From Nitrincola schmidtii (GTDB lineage Bacteria > Pseudomonadota > Gammaproteobacteria > Pseudomonadales > Balneatricaceae): a stretch of 64,000 nt of DNA. Shown here one piece after another: positions 48,881-57,856 of this stretch. The notes under the pieces were generated by a model, which was not told the DNA's origin, searched no databases, and saw only the letters and a program-made list of their open reading frames with translations. Positions within the stretch are counted from its first letter, which is position 1. Each line of letters starts with the position of its first letter. The stretch lies in assembly GCF_008973715.1 (NCBI RefSeq), contig NZ_WBOL01000001.1, positions 62,001 to 126,000 on the forward strand. The letters run 5' to 3'. The position numbers were made by a program, and so were the translations under genes.

Positions 48881-49291
48881 CTAGGCTTTGTTAAAACTGA
48901 GCGCCACTGAGTTGATGCAATAACGTAACCCAGTGGGCTCAGGACCATCATCAAAAACATGACCTAAATGCGCTTCGCAGCCCGAGCAAGTCACTTCTGT
49001 TCTCAGCATTCCATGTGAACGGTCATCATGGGTATGTATTGCACCCGCTTTTGCCATTTGCCAAAAGCTTGGCCAGCCACATCCTGCATCAAATTTATGC
49101 TCAGAACTGAACAGCAATTGATCACAACAGACACAATGATAGTGCCCAGGTTCGTTAAACTTATCATACTCACCAGTAAAAGGACGTTCCGTACCTTTTT
49201 GTCTGCAAACGTAATATTGATCCGGCGTTAAGGTTTCTTGCCATTGCGCATCCGTTTTTGTGTTCTTAGAAGCCGTTTTATCCACCATCAC
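48881..49291 (-). CDS. msrB: Peptide-methionine (R)-S-oxide reductase
   Basis: MsrB repairs the R form of methionine sulfoxide in proteins with thioredoxin as reductant. The 136 residues carry the zinc ligands in CVCCDQLLF and [21 protein letters not shown] for substrate binding, and the catalytic Cys in [11 protein letters not shown]. It converges with the yajG-like gene; the second Met is an equally possible start. Confidence 0.97.
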   Translation of the reverse strand: MMVDKTASKNTKTDAQWQETLTPDQYYVCRQKGTERPFTGEYDKFNEPGHYHCVCCDQLLFSSEHKFDAGCGWPSFWQMAKAGAIHTHDDRSHGMLRTEVTCSGCEAHLGHVFDDGPEPTGLRYCINSVALSFNKA

Positions 49292-49437
49292 ACCTACTCC
49301 AGAAAATATCTTTGAGAAACCACGTTAGAACATTGAATTTAGTCGGCTAGCGCGTATCATAAGCGCCTTCGGGCCTGCCGTCCGGCCCTCCTAGTTCATA
49401 CGTCACAGCGCCTCGGATGGAGCGCAGGATTATTATC

Positions 49438-50652
49438 ATGCCCGTTATTCGTAAATCTAACAAACTAATCAACGTCTGCTACGACATTCGTGGCCCAGTT
49501 ATGCAAGAAGCTAAACGACTGGAAGACGAAGGCCATAGAATTCTTAAGCTGAATATCGGCAACCCCGCGCCTTGGGGCTTTAATGCTCCGGAAGAGATAG
49601 TGCAGGATGTAATCCACAATTTACCTGAGTCCCAAGGCTATTGTGATTCTAAGGGTGTGTTCTCTGCTCGCAAAGCAGTGATGCACGAGTGCCAACGCAA
49701 ATCGATCAAGCATGTCACGCTAGAAGATATCTACATTGGCAACGGTGTATCTGAGCTAATCGTCATGGCGATGCAAGGCCTGCTGAATGACAATGATGAG
49801 ATGCTGATTCCATCACCTGATTATCCATTATGGACAGCGGCTGTTAGCTTATCCGGTGGCACACCGGTGCATTACCATTGTGATGAAAGTAACGAATGGT
49901 ATCCAGATATCGACGATATCCGCAGCAAGATTACAGAACACACGCGAGGCATTGTTGTTATCAACCCCAACAATCCAACCGGCGCGCTATATCCAGAGTC
50001 TTTATTGCTACAAATCCTAGAACTAGCGCGTGAACACAGTTTAATCGTGTTTGCTGATGAAATTTACGACAAAATTTTATTTAACGGTGCTGAACACACC
50101 TCTTTAGCTTCGCTAGCAGATGATGTGCTTTGTTTAACCTTCAACGGCTTATCTAAAACCTATCGAGCTGCAGGTTTTCGTTCAGGCTGGATGATTATTA
50201 GCGGCCCTAAGCATCGTGCCAGAGATTACATTGAAGGCTTAGACATGTTGGCCAGCATGCGACTCTGCGCTAATGTTCCAGCGCAGTATGCTATCCAAAC
50301 TGCACTAGGAGGCTATCAAAGCATCAATGAATTGATCGTGCCTGGTGGACGCTTGCATGAGCAAATGGAATTAGCGCACCGTATGTTGAATGAAATACCT
50401 GGCGTCTCTTGCGTCAAACCTAAAGGTGCACTCTATCTGTTTCCTAAACTGGACCCTGCAGTCTATCCTATTCAAAACGACGAGAAATTTGCGCTCGATC
50501 TATTGCAACAACAAAAAGTTCTTGTTGTCCAAGGAACCGGGTTTAATTTAGACGATTCTCAACACTTTAGATTGGTATTTTTACCGACCGTCGATCTACT
50601 GAGCGAAGCTATCGAGAGAATTGCGACCTTTTTAAAAACTTATGAACAGTAA
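49438..50652 (+). CDS. alaA: Glutamate-pyruvate (alanine) aminotransferase AlaA
   Basis: AlaA makes alanine from pyruvate and glutamate. From the ATG at 49438 (MPVIRKSNKL) it has 404 residues, close to E. coli YfbQ; AGGA lies about ten bases upstream, and an earlier in-frame ATG at 49417 adds seven residues. NIGNPAPWGF (about 41), NPNNPTGALYP (about 178), FADEIYDKI and the PLP lysine in GLSKTYRAAGFRSGW (about 240) are all in place. It is monocistronic. Confidence 0.95.
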   Translation: MPVIRKSNKLINVCYDIRGPVMQEAKRLEDEGHRILKLNIGNPAPWGFNAPEEIVQDVIHNLPESQGYCDSKGVFSARKAVMHECQRKSIKHVTLEDIYIGNGVSELIVMAMQGLLNDNDEMLIPSPDYPLWTAAVSLSGGTPVHYHCDESNEWYPDIDDIRSKITEHTRGIVVINPNNPTGALYPESLLLQILELAREHSLIVFADEIYDKILFNGAEHTSLASLADDVLCLTFNGLSKTYRAAGFRSGWMIISGPKHRARDYIEGLDMLASMRLCANVPAQYAIQTALGGYQSINELIVPGGRLHEQMELAHRMLNEIPGVSCVKPKGALYLFPKLDPAVYPIQNDEKFALDLLQQQKVLVVQGTGFNLDDSQHFRLVFLPTVDLLSEAIERIATFLKTYEQ

Positions 50653-50832
50653 TTCATTTGTCGATAAGTCGGTCTATACTCAATGTGATAGAACTGATTA
50701 GCGCAATGATTCCAGCTGCTTAACTCAATCGTTAGAGTGAGCAGTTGGCAACTGGTTTTTTAGTTATGTAATTCAGATAAGCAGTTCAAATTTTCCGCAA
50801 ACTAGCCGTTGATATTAGGAAAGACAGCCAAA

Positions 50833-51201
50833 ATGTTTATTAAAATCAAAAAGAACAGTGGTATTTCCATGCAGCATAACGGTGTCGATAAACGACACAT
50901 TGTGCCGGTCACCTCAAACTTTTTACTCAACCTAAATTTGGTTGCAGAGGCTTCTTTTTATACGCTAAAAGAAACCAAAATCCGTTATGACCTAGAGCAG
51001 CATGCTATTGAATTACCCATGCATACTGCGGTAATTCATTTACACATGAATTACATCTATGCACTCTCTCATGATGCAAAGAGCAAAAATCACAATCAGG
51101 TCGCGGAGCGCCAGTATTACAAGCTATTTTTCCGACCTGAGAATTTAGAGCCATACCTGGAGTTGCGTGCTGCTATTGAAACGCAAGTTGCTAATTTGTA
51201 A
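50833..51201 (+). CDS. Uncharacterised protein
   Basis: I do not recognise this 122-residue soluble protein. It begins MFIKIKKNSG after AGGAAAG at nine bases; an upstream TTG at 50809 is less likely. It is basic at the N-terminus with a hydrophobic patch around VTSNFLLNLNLV, a His-rich middle (HLHMNYIYALSHD) and no signal peptide or membrane segment. A perfect 22-bp stem-loop follows 36 bases after the stop, indicating a separate transcription unit between alaA and htpX. Confidence 0.6.
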   Translation: MFIKIKKNSGISMQHNGVDKRHIVPVTSNFLLNLNLVAEASFYTLKETKIRYDLEQHAIELPMHTAVIHLHMNYIYALSHDAKSKNHNQVAERQYYKLFFRPENLEPYLELRAAIETQVANL

Positions 51202-51237
51202 TCGTCATAGCGATAAAGCTAACGATTAACCTAGATT

Positions 51238-51291
51238 AAAGGCATCAAAGATAGAAGCCCCTAAAACAAGGCTTCTATCTTTGATGCCTTT
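51238..51291 (+). terminator. 22-bp perfect stem-loop after the uncharacterised gene
   Basis: The arms 51238-51259 and 51270-51291 are perfectly complementary around a 10-base loop, and TTTGTTTT begins at the end of the stem. It is probably the terminator of the 122-residue protein gene. Confidence 0.8.
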
Positions 51292-51335
51292 GTTTTACAT
51301 ATCCCCTTATATTGACTATCAAGACTAGTGATTGG

Positions 51336-51363
51336 TTGAAACTTTCCTATAATGCCCCCATCT
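51336..51363 (+). promoter_or_regulatory. Sigma-32-type heat-shock promoter of htpX
   Basis: TTGAAA (51336-51341) and CCCCATCT (51356-51363) are separated by 14 bases, fitting the sigma-32 consensus TTGAAA and CCCCATnT. The predicted leader to the htpX ATG is about 40 bases. A TATAAT also lies within the spacer but without a well-placed -35. Confidence 0.8.
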
Positions 51364-51409
51364 AAATCACAGAATTTTTTAACTTGAAAACCCATGGAAC
51401 CCAACCACT

Positions 51410-52294
51410 ATGAGAATACTACTCTTTCTTGCAACCAACTTAGCCGTGCTGCTTGTCGCAAGCATCACGCTAAACCTTTTGGGTGTAGAACATTACCTAG
51501 AAGGTAGTGGGCTGAACCTCACGTCTTTATTGATTTTCTGTGCTGTATTTGGCTTTGCAGGGTCATTTATCTCTCTGTTTTTGTCAAAATTCATGGCTAA
51601 GAAAGCCACAAAAACTGAAATCATTACTCAACCTCGTAATGAAGATGAGCGCTGGTTATTGGAAACTGTTGCTGAGCTATCTCAAAAAGCTGGCATTAAA
51701 ATGCCCGAGGTGGGAATTTTTCCTGCTCAACAATCCAATGCCTTTGCAACTGGCTGGAATAAAAATGATGCGCTCGTAGCCGTCAGTACCGGTCTATTGC
51801 AGCGTTTTCGTCGTGAAGAAGTTCGTGCGGTCATGGCACATGAAATTGGTCACGTCGCTAATGGTGATATGGTGACTCTGGCCTTGATCCAAGGCGTCGT
51901 GAATACCTTCGTCATGTTCTTCGCACGCATTGCCGCCCATATCGTCAACAACTTTGTCAATCGCGGACAAGGTGGTGAACGCGGTATCGGCTACTTTATT
52001 ACGGTTATCGTGTTCGATATCATTTTCGGGATTTTGGCATCAGTGATTGTTGCGTGGTTCTCGCGTAAGCGTGAATTCAGAGCAGATGAAGCGGGTGCAT
52101 CTCTTGCGAGTCCTGCAGCGATGATCAGTGCTTTACAAAGACTCAAAGCTGAACAAGGCATTCCTGATCAAATGCCAGATCAGATGATGGCATTTGGGAT
52201 TAACAGTCACTTGAAAGATGGCTTTATGAAGTTACTTTCGACTCACCCTCCGCTGGATGATCGCATCGCTGTGCTGATGCAGCGTGGAAGATAA
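51410..52294 (+). CDS. htpX: Membrane metalloprotease HtpX
   Basis: HtpX is an inner-membrane zinc protease that helps FtsH remove misfolded membrane proteins. The 294 residues have N-terminal membrane segments (about 4-25 and 33-55), the HExxH site in [13 protein letters not shown] (about 140), two further membrane segments (about 155-180 and 195-220), and the third zinc ligand Glu in [10 protein letters not shown]. Length is normal. It has its own heat-shock promoter and a strong terminator. Confidence 0.97.
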   Translation: MRILLFLATNLAVLLVASITLNLLGVEHYLEGSGLNLTSLLIFCAVFGFAGSFISLFLSKFMAKKATKTEIITQPRNEDERWLLETVAELSQKAGIKMPEVGIFPAQQSNAFATGWNKNDALVAVSTGLLQRFRREEVRAVMAHEIGHVANGDMVTLALIQGVVNTFVMFFARIAAHIVNNFVNRGQGGERGIGYFITVIVFDIIFGILASVIVAWFSRKREFRADEAGASLASPAAMISALQRLKAEQGIPDQMPDQMMAFGINSHLKDGFMKLLSTHPPLDDRIAVLMQRGR

Positions 52295-52301
52295 AAACAA
52301 C

Positions 52302-52328
52302 GAAGGGCGCACTCAGCGCCCTTCTTTT
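52302..52328 (+). terminator. Intrinsic terminator of htpX
   Basis: GAAGGGCGC (52302-52310) pairs with GCGCCCTTC (52316-52324) around ACTCA, followed by five T, eight bases after the htpX stop. Confidence 0.92.
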
Positions 52329-52350
52329 TAGATTACTCTTTACGCCGAGA

Positions 52351-53175
52351 TTATACCGCAATCGGTAAAGGTGGTTCGGGCCTATCAGGATCGATAGGAT
52401 CGTCGTCCTTCTCTGCTTGGCTTTGTAAATACTCTAATATCGCATCTGCCACACGCGCATGCAGATCTGGCAAGCCAGTATTGCCAAACAAACGGTTAAA
52501 CTCCAATAGATAGGGGTGATCACCCACCATGGCTATATCAAACCCCGCATGATCTAGATCGAGTTTTTCTGCTAACTCTAGCGCCAGCGAAACCGCAGCA
52601 GGATGTAATGGGCTGACATCAACCTGTCCACCTCTGGAGACATTATTGTGAAAACCATCCTGTCCTTGCAGTCGCCAATACCCTGCCACTAATTTTTTTC
52701 CAACCAGAACAATACGCATATCACGATCGATTGGCAGATACTCTTGCACATAAAGCACATCGGTTTTAGCCAGGTACGCATTCCAGTCAGCTTTATTTTC
52801 GATCAGGAACACCCCTTCTCCCATACTGCTTTTTGGAATTTTAGCAACAAAAGGCAAATCCATTTTATCCCATAACATTTCTGCTCTGGAGGGTGTATTG
52901 GGTTCTATCTCTGTCCAAGGCGTATTTAGAGGAACAAGCATCTTGAATGCACGAGTCATTTCAATCTTATTATGTCCCAACAAATAAGAGGCATGGCTTG
53001 GAAAAATCTTCTTTTTAAGCCCGAAAACAATGGCGTTTACCTGCCAATACTCAGGAAACAGCACCCAGTCCGCCGTCAGAATTTCTTCTTTTTGACGAAA
53101 CATATGCTCAGGTTTAAAAACAGTCACGTCAGGAAGACGTAGGGTTCGGAACGCATCAAAGGATACGAGTTTCAT
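52351..53175 (-). CDS. ATP-grasp domain protein (RimK-like)
   Basis: The 274-residue protein has an ATP-grasp fold: LPFVAKIPKSSMGEGVFLIEN is the ATP lysine and glycine loop (about 126-146), VLYVQEYLPIDRDMRIVLVG the adenine-binding and central strand (about 160), and HPYLLEFNRLFGNTGL the metal-binding Glu-x-Asn motif (about 220). The RimK-type glutamate ligases and related peptide ligases are the nearest group; the substrate is unknown. An acidic/Pro tail (DDDPIDPDRPEPP) is unusual. It stands alone, convergent with htpX and divergent from the decarboxylase gene. Confidence 0.82.
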   Translation of the reverse strand: MKLVSFDAFRTLRLPDVTVFKPEHMFRQKEEILTADWVLFPEYWQVNAIVFGLKKKIFPSHASYLLGHNKIEMTRAFKMLVPLNTPWTEIEPNTPSRAEMLWDKMDLPFVAKIPKSSMGEGVFLIENKADWNAYLAKTDVLYVQEYLPIDRDMRIVLVGKKLVAGYWRLQGQDGFHNNVSRGGQVDVSPLHPAAVSLALELAEKLDLDHAGFDIAMVGDHPYLLEFNRLFGNTGLPDLHARVADAILEYLQSQAEKDDDPIDPDRPEPPLPIAV

Positions 53176-53376
53176 TTAGGATGATTCGAAAGTTGAATTA
53201 AGGCGAATTTTAATCTGAGATTTGTATAGAGTCGATCATTTTTTACACTGGATAGCTGCGTCTCTATTACATACAATAGGCACCGCAGGAACCAGCCGGC
53301 CAAGCGCCTCCCGCAATAGTATTGTCATATGAATAAGTGACAATCTTCACTCACTTTGAACCACAGGCTGCCATTC

Positions 53377-55629
53377 ATGAAGTTTCGTTTTCCCGTCATC
53401 ATCATCGATGAAGATTTCCGTTCAGAAAATATATCTGGGTCAGGTATTCGCGACCTTGCTCAAGCGATCAGTAACGAAGGCATGGAGGTCGTTGGCTTTA
53501 CCAGCTATGGCGATTTAACCTCCTTTGCACAGCAGGCAAGTCGCGCCTCCTGCTTTATTTTATCGATTGATGATGAGGATTTTGCCGACGCGGGTGAAGA
53601 TCCATCACGCTGTGCCTTGAACGCTGTGCGTGATTTTATTATCGAAGTACGTAAGCGTAACGCCGATATACCGGTGTTCTTGTATGGTGAAACGCGTACT
53701 TCAAGGCATATTCCAAACGATATCCTGCGAGAACTTCATGGCTTCATTCATATGTTTGAAGATACCCCAGAGTTTGTTGCTCGCCACATTATTCGTGAAG
53801 CACGAAAATATCTTGAAAACTTAGCGCCACCTTTTTTCCAAGCGTTGATGGAATATGCCAGTGACAGCTCTTACTCTTGGCACTGCCCTGGGCACTCGGG
53901 AGGCGTTGCTTTCCTAAAAAGCCCTGTTGGACAGATGTTTCACCAGTTCTTTGGAGAGAATTTATTAAGAGCCGATGTTTGTAATGCGGTTGAAGAGTTA
54001 GGCCAACTGCTTGACCATACCGGCCCTGTGTCTGCCAGTGAGTCCAATGCGGCACGTATTTTTAATGCCGACCATCTATTTTTTGTTACCAATGGTACTT
54101 CTACCTCTAATAAGGTCGTGTGGCACTCTACCGTGGCGCCAGGTGATATCGTGGTTGTGGATCGTAACTGTCACAAATCGATTCTTCATTCGATCATTAT
54201 GACGGGCGCTATTCCGGTATTTTTGATGCCAACCCGAAACCACTACGGCATCATTGGTCCTATTCCTAAGTCCGAATTTGATCCTGAAACGATTCAGCGC
54301 AAAATTGAACAAAATCCATTTGCGCGTGAAGCGCTGAACAAAAAACCACGCATTCTGACTATCACGCAAAGTACCTATGATGGTGTGCTTTACAACGTCG
54401 AAACCATCAAATCGATGCTCGGTGACACCATCGATACGCTGCATTTCGATGAAGCTTGGTTACCTCACGCCTCTTTCCATGAGTTTTACAAAGACATGCA
54501 TGCGATCGGCAGTGATCGCCCACGTTCAGAAAATGCGCTGGTATTTGCCACTCAATCAACGCACAAACTCTTGGCTGGCTTATCTCAAGCGTCTCAAATT
54601 CTGGTTCAGGATGCCTCTTCACGTAAGCTGGATACGCATCGTTTTAATGAATCTTATTTGATGCACTCATCTACCAGCCCTCAATACGCCATTATCGCAT
54701 CCTGTGATGTTGCGGCTGCCATGATGGAGCCACCGGGTGGCCACTCATTGGTTGAAGAATCTATTCTAGAAGCTTTAGATTTCCGTCGCGCAATGCGCAA
54801 GGTGGATGAAGAGTTTGGCAGTGATTGGTGGTTTAAAGTCTGGGGCCCTGATTATTTGGCTGACGAAGGTATCGGTGATCGCGATGATTGGGTCATCCAT
54901 GCCGGTGACACCTGGCATGGTTTTGGTGAAATAGAATCAGGCTTTAACATGCTAGACCCGATCAAAGCCACCATCATCACACCGGGACTTAATCTTGCGG
55001 GTGAGTTTGACGAACAGGGTATTCCGGCTGCTATTGTCAGTCGCTACTTAGCCGAGCACGGTATTATCATTGAGAAAACTGGCCTTTATTCCTTCTTTAT
55101 CATGTTTACCATCGGCATCACTAAAGGCCGTTGGAACTCTATGGTCACGGAATTACAGCAGTTTAAAGATGACTATGACCGCAATCGCCCGTTATGGCGC
55201 GTCATGCCAGAGTTTGCTAAAAAATTCCCTGCGTATGAGCGTATCGGCCTGCGTGATCTGTGTAACCAAATTCACTCGGTATACAAAGAGTATGATGTCG
55301 CACGCATCACCACTGAAATGTATCTGTCTGAAATCGAACCTGCGATGACGCCTGCGGATGCATGGGCACGCATGGCACATCGTGATGTTGAGCGCGTATC
55401 GATTGATGAGCTAGAAGGTCGTGTGACCGCGATGCTGGTAACGCCTTATCCTCCGGGTATTCCATTGCTGGTGCCAGGCGAGCGCTTTAACCGCACTATT
55501 GTTCGTTACTTGCAGTTTGCGCGTGATTTTAATGCGTTATTCCCAGGTTTTGAGACGGATGTTCATGGATTGGTGCGTGAAAAGACGCCACATGGGGATG
55601 CTTATTTTATTGATGTGGTGAAGGGGTAA
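53377..55629 (+). CDS. Orn/Lys/Arg decarboxylase (inducible type, LdcA/AdiA-like)
   Basis: This fold-type I PLP decarboxylase converts a basic amino acid to cadaverine, putrescine or agmatine. From the ATG at 53377 (MKFRFPVIII) it has 750 residues: an N-terminal response-regulator-like wing domain (about 1-130), the PLP core with SWHCPGHSGGVAF (about 170), VTNGTSTSNKVV, HFDEAWLPHA and the PLP lysine in ATQSTHKLLAGL (about 395), and a C-terminal domain. Length and motifs fit LdcA/AdiA; arginine versus lysine specificity is not readable. An in-frame TTG at 53356 is less likely. Structured repeat A2 begins 15 bases after its stop. Confidence 0.93.
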   Translation: MKFRFPVIIIDEDFRSENISGSGIRDLAQAISNEGMEVVGFTSYGDLTSFAQQASRASCFILSIDDEDFADAGEDPSRCALNAVRDFIIEVRKRNADIPVFLYGETRTSRHIPNDILRELHGFIHMFEDTPEFVARHIIREARKYLENLAPPFFQALMEYASDSSYSWHCPGHSGGVAFLKSPVGQMFHQFFGENLLRADVCNAVEELGQLLDHTGPVSASESNAARIFNADHLFFVTNGTSTSNKVVWHSTVAPGDIVVVDRNCHKSILHSIIMTGAIPVFLMPTRNHYGIIGPIPKSEFDPETIQRKIEQNPFAREALNKKPRILTITQSTYDGVLYNVETIKSMLGDTIDTLHFDEAWLPHASFHEFYKDMHAIGSDRPRSENALVFATQSTHKLLAGLSQASQILVQDASSRKLDTHRFNESYLMHSSTSPQYAIIASCDVAAAMMEPPGGHSLVEESILEALDFRRAMRKVDEEFGSDWWFKVWGPDYLADEGIGDRDDWVIHAGDTWHGFGEIESGFNMLDPIKATIITPGLNLAGEFDEQGIPAAIVSRYLAEHGIIIEKTGLYSFFIMFTIGITKGRWNSMVTELQQFKDDYDRNRPLWRVMPEFAKKFPAYERIGLRDLCNQIHSVYKEYDVARITTEMYLSEIEPAMTPADAWARMAHRDVERVSIDELEGRVTAMLVTPYPPGIPLLVPGERFNRTIVRYLQFARDFNALFPGFETDVHGLVREKTPHGDAYFIDVVKG

Positions 55630-55643
55630 TTCGTTTGGTGTGC

Positions 55644-55743
55644 GAGCAGGTAGCACTGCTTTGAGACACGCTTTTCGTCATCCATGACCGCTCCCTGTCG
55701 CCATCCATGGCGACAGACGGTCTCAAATCAGCACTACCTGCTC
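55644..55743 (+). repeat. Structured repeat, copy A2 (inverted-pair family)
   Basis: Outer arms 55644-55667 and 55720-55743 pair over 21 of 24 positions. Inside are GTC-ATCCAT-GAC and CTGTCGCC-ATCCAT-GGCGACAG. The core matches copy A1 over about 60 bases, with paired changes in the second hairpin, while the outer arms are unrelated to those of A1. It begins 15 bases after the decarboxylase stop. Confidence 0.82.
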
Positions 55744-55874
55744 TCCCTTGGAGATCGGTGGTTGTCATTCAATAAAATTAACAGCAAATACTGATAGAAA
55801 CCCATACACACTCCAATCCCTACAAGGATGATTGAAGTGCTTTTAAATCCCCACTGAACTATGGATGGGATGAT

Positions 55875-55964
55875 GGGTTGGGGATTGCATGACCCTCTGC
55901 GCCATGGATGGCGCAGTGGAGCCATCAGGGATAATTTCACGGCGTGTCATGCAATTCCAAACTC
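55875..55964 (-). repeat. Structured repeat, copy B2 (inverted-pair family)
   Basis: Outer arms 55875-55893 and 55946-55964 pair over 16 of 19 positions. The inner hairpin is TGCGCC-ATGGAT-GGCGCA. Core blocks TGGAGCCATCAGGGAT and ACGGC are shared with copy B1. It faces A2 in the 367-base gap (55630-55996) between the decarboxylase and the convergent DUF5610 gene; the 131 bases between A2 and B2 show no other feature. Confidence 0.8.
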
Positions 55965-55996
55965 AGCATACCAAACCACGCCGTCACAGCAGATTT

Positions 55997-57133
55997 TCAG
56001 ACCTTATCAGACTTCGGATCAACTGCATTCAACAATTGACCAAGATTATCTTGGTAGCGACCCTGTTGTTCCGCATCGGCCAGTTTGAAGCGAGTGTCTT
56101 GTTCAACCAGAGACTGCATCAACGATTTACCGAAGCCCATCTGGTCTTGAACAAACTCAAGCATGCGGTTGTTAAACTGATCACGCAACTCTTGGACTAA
56201 CTGACCTAAGCGACGACCCGGACGTTGGTCTTCTGTTTGATCGGTGAGTTTTTCAGTTTGTTGATACTGGCTGGCCATACTACGAACTTCAGTACGGGTT
56301 AAAGTCAGATCAAAGGCACTGAGTTGTGAACCATCAAGAGATAACTGTCCGGCTTGTTCAAAGGCACGCTGTACATCACCATTAAAAAACTCATCGGACA
56401 ACTGACTCACATCCCTAATGAGATTTTGAATCGCATCAATTTCATCCGCATTCAGGTTGCCTTCAACACTGAATGAAAAACCGGAACTTTGCGTACGACT
56501 CATATCGAACACTGCTGCAGAGTTACCTTTGCCATCTGCGGCAACACTCATTCCTGCTTGAAAACTTTCACTCCGATCAAATCGAATTTTGACCTGATCA
56601 CCTTCTTTGGTGGTGACATTCAGCTCAAAACTATCCGCACGCTCGAAACGCTGTGCTACGGACATAGAAACCAAATCAGACGCCATACGCTGGTCGGGTG
56701 ATAAAGCACGAAGCTTATCAAAGGTTAATTCTTCAGTTTTCGCAACGTCTTCTGCAATTTTGCCATTCAGTACCCCCAAACCATTGAGGATCTCTTTGGC
56801 CTCTTTAAAACCTTTTTCAACACCCTTCATCGCTCGGTCATAAAGCTTTTGGATATTTTCTTCCGACTCTCCACGGGCACGAGCCATTTCCATGCCTTGT
56901 GCAACAAAACCACTGATACGATCCGCAACTTTTTCGGGCGTAAACTGATTGGCATCAAGTTTTTTCATGCCCTCTAGATTCATGCCTGGAATTTGCTGGG
57001 CAAGGGTTTGAAGAATTTTGGTTTGCAGTTGATTGAGCTGAGGGCCTGAGTCATTTCGAGATGATGAGACTGAAGGTTGCTTAGCATCATTAGTTCGAAC
57101 AAACGATGGTTGAAGTGAGTTGATAGTGCTCAT
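55997..57133 (-). CDS. DUF5610 domain protein
   Basis: The 378-residue protein has a Ser/Asn-rich N-terminus (about 1-30), a helical segment with PGMNLEGMKKLDANQFTPEK (about 49-68), a long helical DUF5610 domain (about 40-130), a beta-rich middle (SFELNVTTKEGDQVKIRFDR, about 168-187), and a Gln/Asp-rich helical tail. No signal peptide is seen. The family occurs in Pseudomonas and marine gammaproteobacteria without assigned function. GAGGG lies upstream of the ATG. It is in a leftward pair with the DUF1285 gene. Confidence 0.82.
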   Translation of the reverse strand: MSTINSLQPSFVRTNDAKQPSVSSSRNDSGPQLNQLQTKILQTLAQQIPGMNLEGMKKLDANQFTPEKVADRISGFVAQGMEMARARGESEENIQKLYDRAMKGVEKGFKEAKEILNGLGVLNGKIAEDVAKTEELTFDKLRALSPDQRMASDLVSMSVAQRFERADSFELNVTTKEGDQVKIRFDRSESFQAGMSVAADGKGNSAAVFDMSRTQSSGFSFSVEGNLNADEIDAIQNLIRDVSQLSDEFFNGDVQRAFEQAGQLSLDGSQLSAFDLTLTRTEVRSMASQYQQTEKLTDQTEDQRPGRRLGQLVQELRDQFNNRMLEFVQDQMGFGKSLMQSLVEQDTRFKLADAEQQGRYQDNLGQLLNAVDPKSDKV

Positions 57134-57199
57134 AGTACTGCCCTCATATTATCTGTATCCGTTATCGGCCAAGAGCATCAAAACTTGAGATGATCTTAC

Positions 57200-57763
57200 T
57201 TACTCCACCCCTAAACTAAACGCTTCACCTTGACTATAAATTACCCAGGCTTGACCTTCGGATGTAGCCATCGGTTCTGCCCATTCAGCCAACTGATAAA
57301 AGACCGATCGTTGAATGCGGCCTTCCATTCCCTGTCTAATCATTAAATAGGGTGATGGCTCGCCCGTGTTAGCATCTGTCACCACTCTGATTGGATGCTT
57401 TGGCCCTGCATCAACCACTTCTCCAGTTGCCGTTTTGAAGCGCAATATCGCGGGTGTCTGGTCTAATCGTTCTACAGCAATCACTTGAAAAGGAACATCA
57501 TCGACTTGAATGCCGACCTTCTCCACTGGCGTTTTCAAAAAATACAGATCGCCCTCTTTCCACAAAATGCGGGAAAACATTTTAACCATGGCGGGCCGCT
57601 TGATTTCACCTCCTTGATAAAACCATCGACCGTCTTGAGCGATACGCATATCTATATCACCACAAAAATCCGGGTTCCATTTCTCTAGCGGAGGCAAAGG
57701 TAAATCTGTGTTGATTTGCTTAAACAAAGATTCTGGTGATGAAACTGTCTCATTTTGACTCAT
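57200..57763 (-). CDS. DUF1285 family protein
   Basis: This 187-residue protein carries DUF1285 features: LPPLEKWNPDFCGDIDMRI, DGRWFYQGGEIKRPAMVKMF (about 52-71), LKTPVEKVGIQVDDVPF and the C-terminal RSVFYQLAEWA. No function is established that I know of. It is upstream of the DUF5610 gene on the same strand with a 66-base gap, and divergent from the MTHFR-like pseudogene. Confidence 0.87.
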   Translation of the reverse strand: MSQNETVSSPESLFKQINTDLPLPPLEKWNPDFCGDIDMRIAQDGRWFYQGGEIKRPAMVKMFSRILWKEGDLYFLKTPVEKVGIQVDDVPFQVIAVERLDQTPAILRFKTATGEVVDAGPKHPIRVVTDANTGEPSPYLMIRQGMEGRIQRSVFYQLAEWAEPMATSEGQAWVIYSQGEAFSLGVE

Positions 57764-57856
57764 AAAAATTTCAATTCAAAAGTAGGTTTATTGAATGGGT
57801 TTCATTGTTAAACTAATTGCGACTGAATATTAATCTATCACGACACTGAGTAAGCT

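Noticed and set aside
47281-55964. Repeats A and B as ordinary intrinsic terminators
   Set aside because: None is followed by a T-tract, A1/B1 do not lie at gene 3' ends, and the internal two-hairpin core is conserved.
47281-55964. Repeats as integron attC sites
   Set aside because: There is no integrase, no cassette structure and no attC core-site pattern.
55734-56200. Short open frames across repeats A2/B2 and the start of the DUF5610 gene
   Set aside because: They read through repeat palindromes or opposite the DUF5610 gene and have no protein-like composition.
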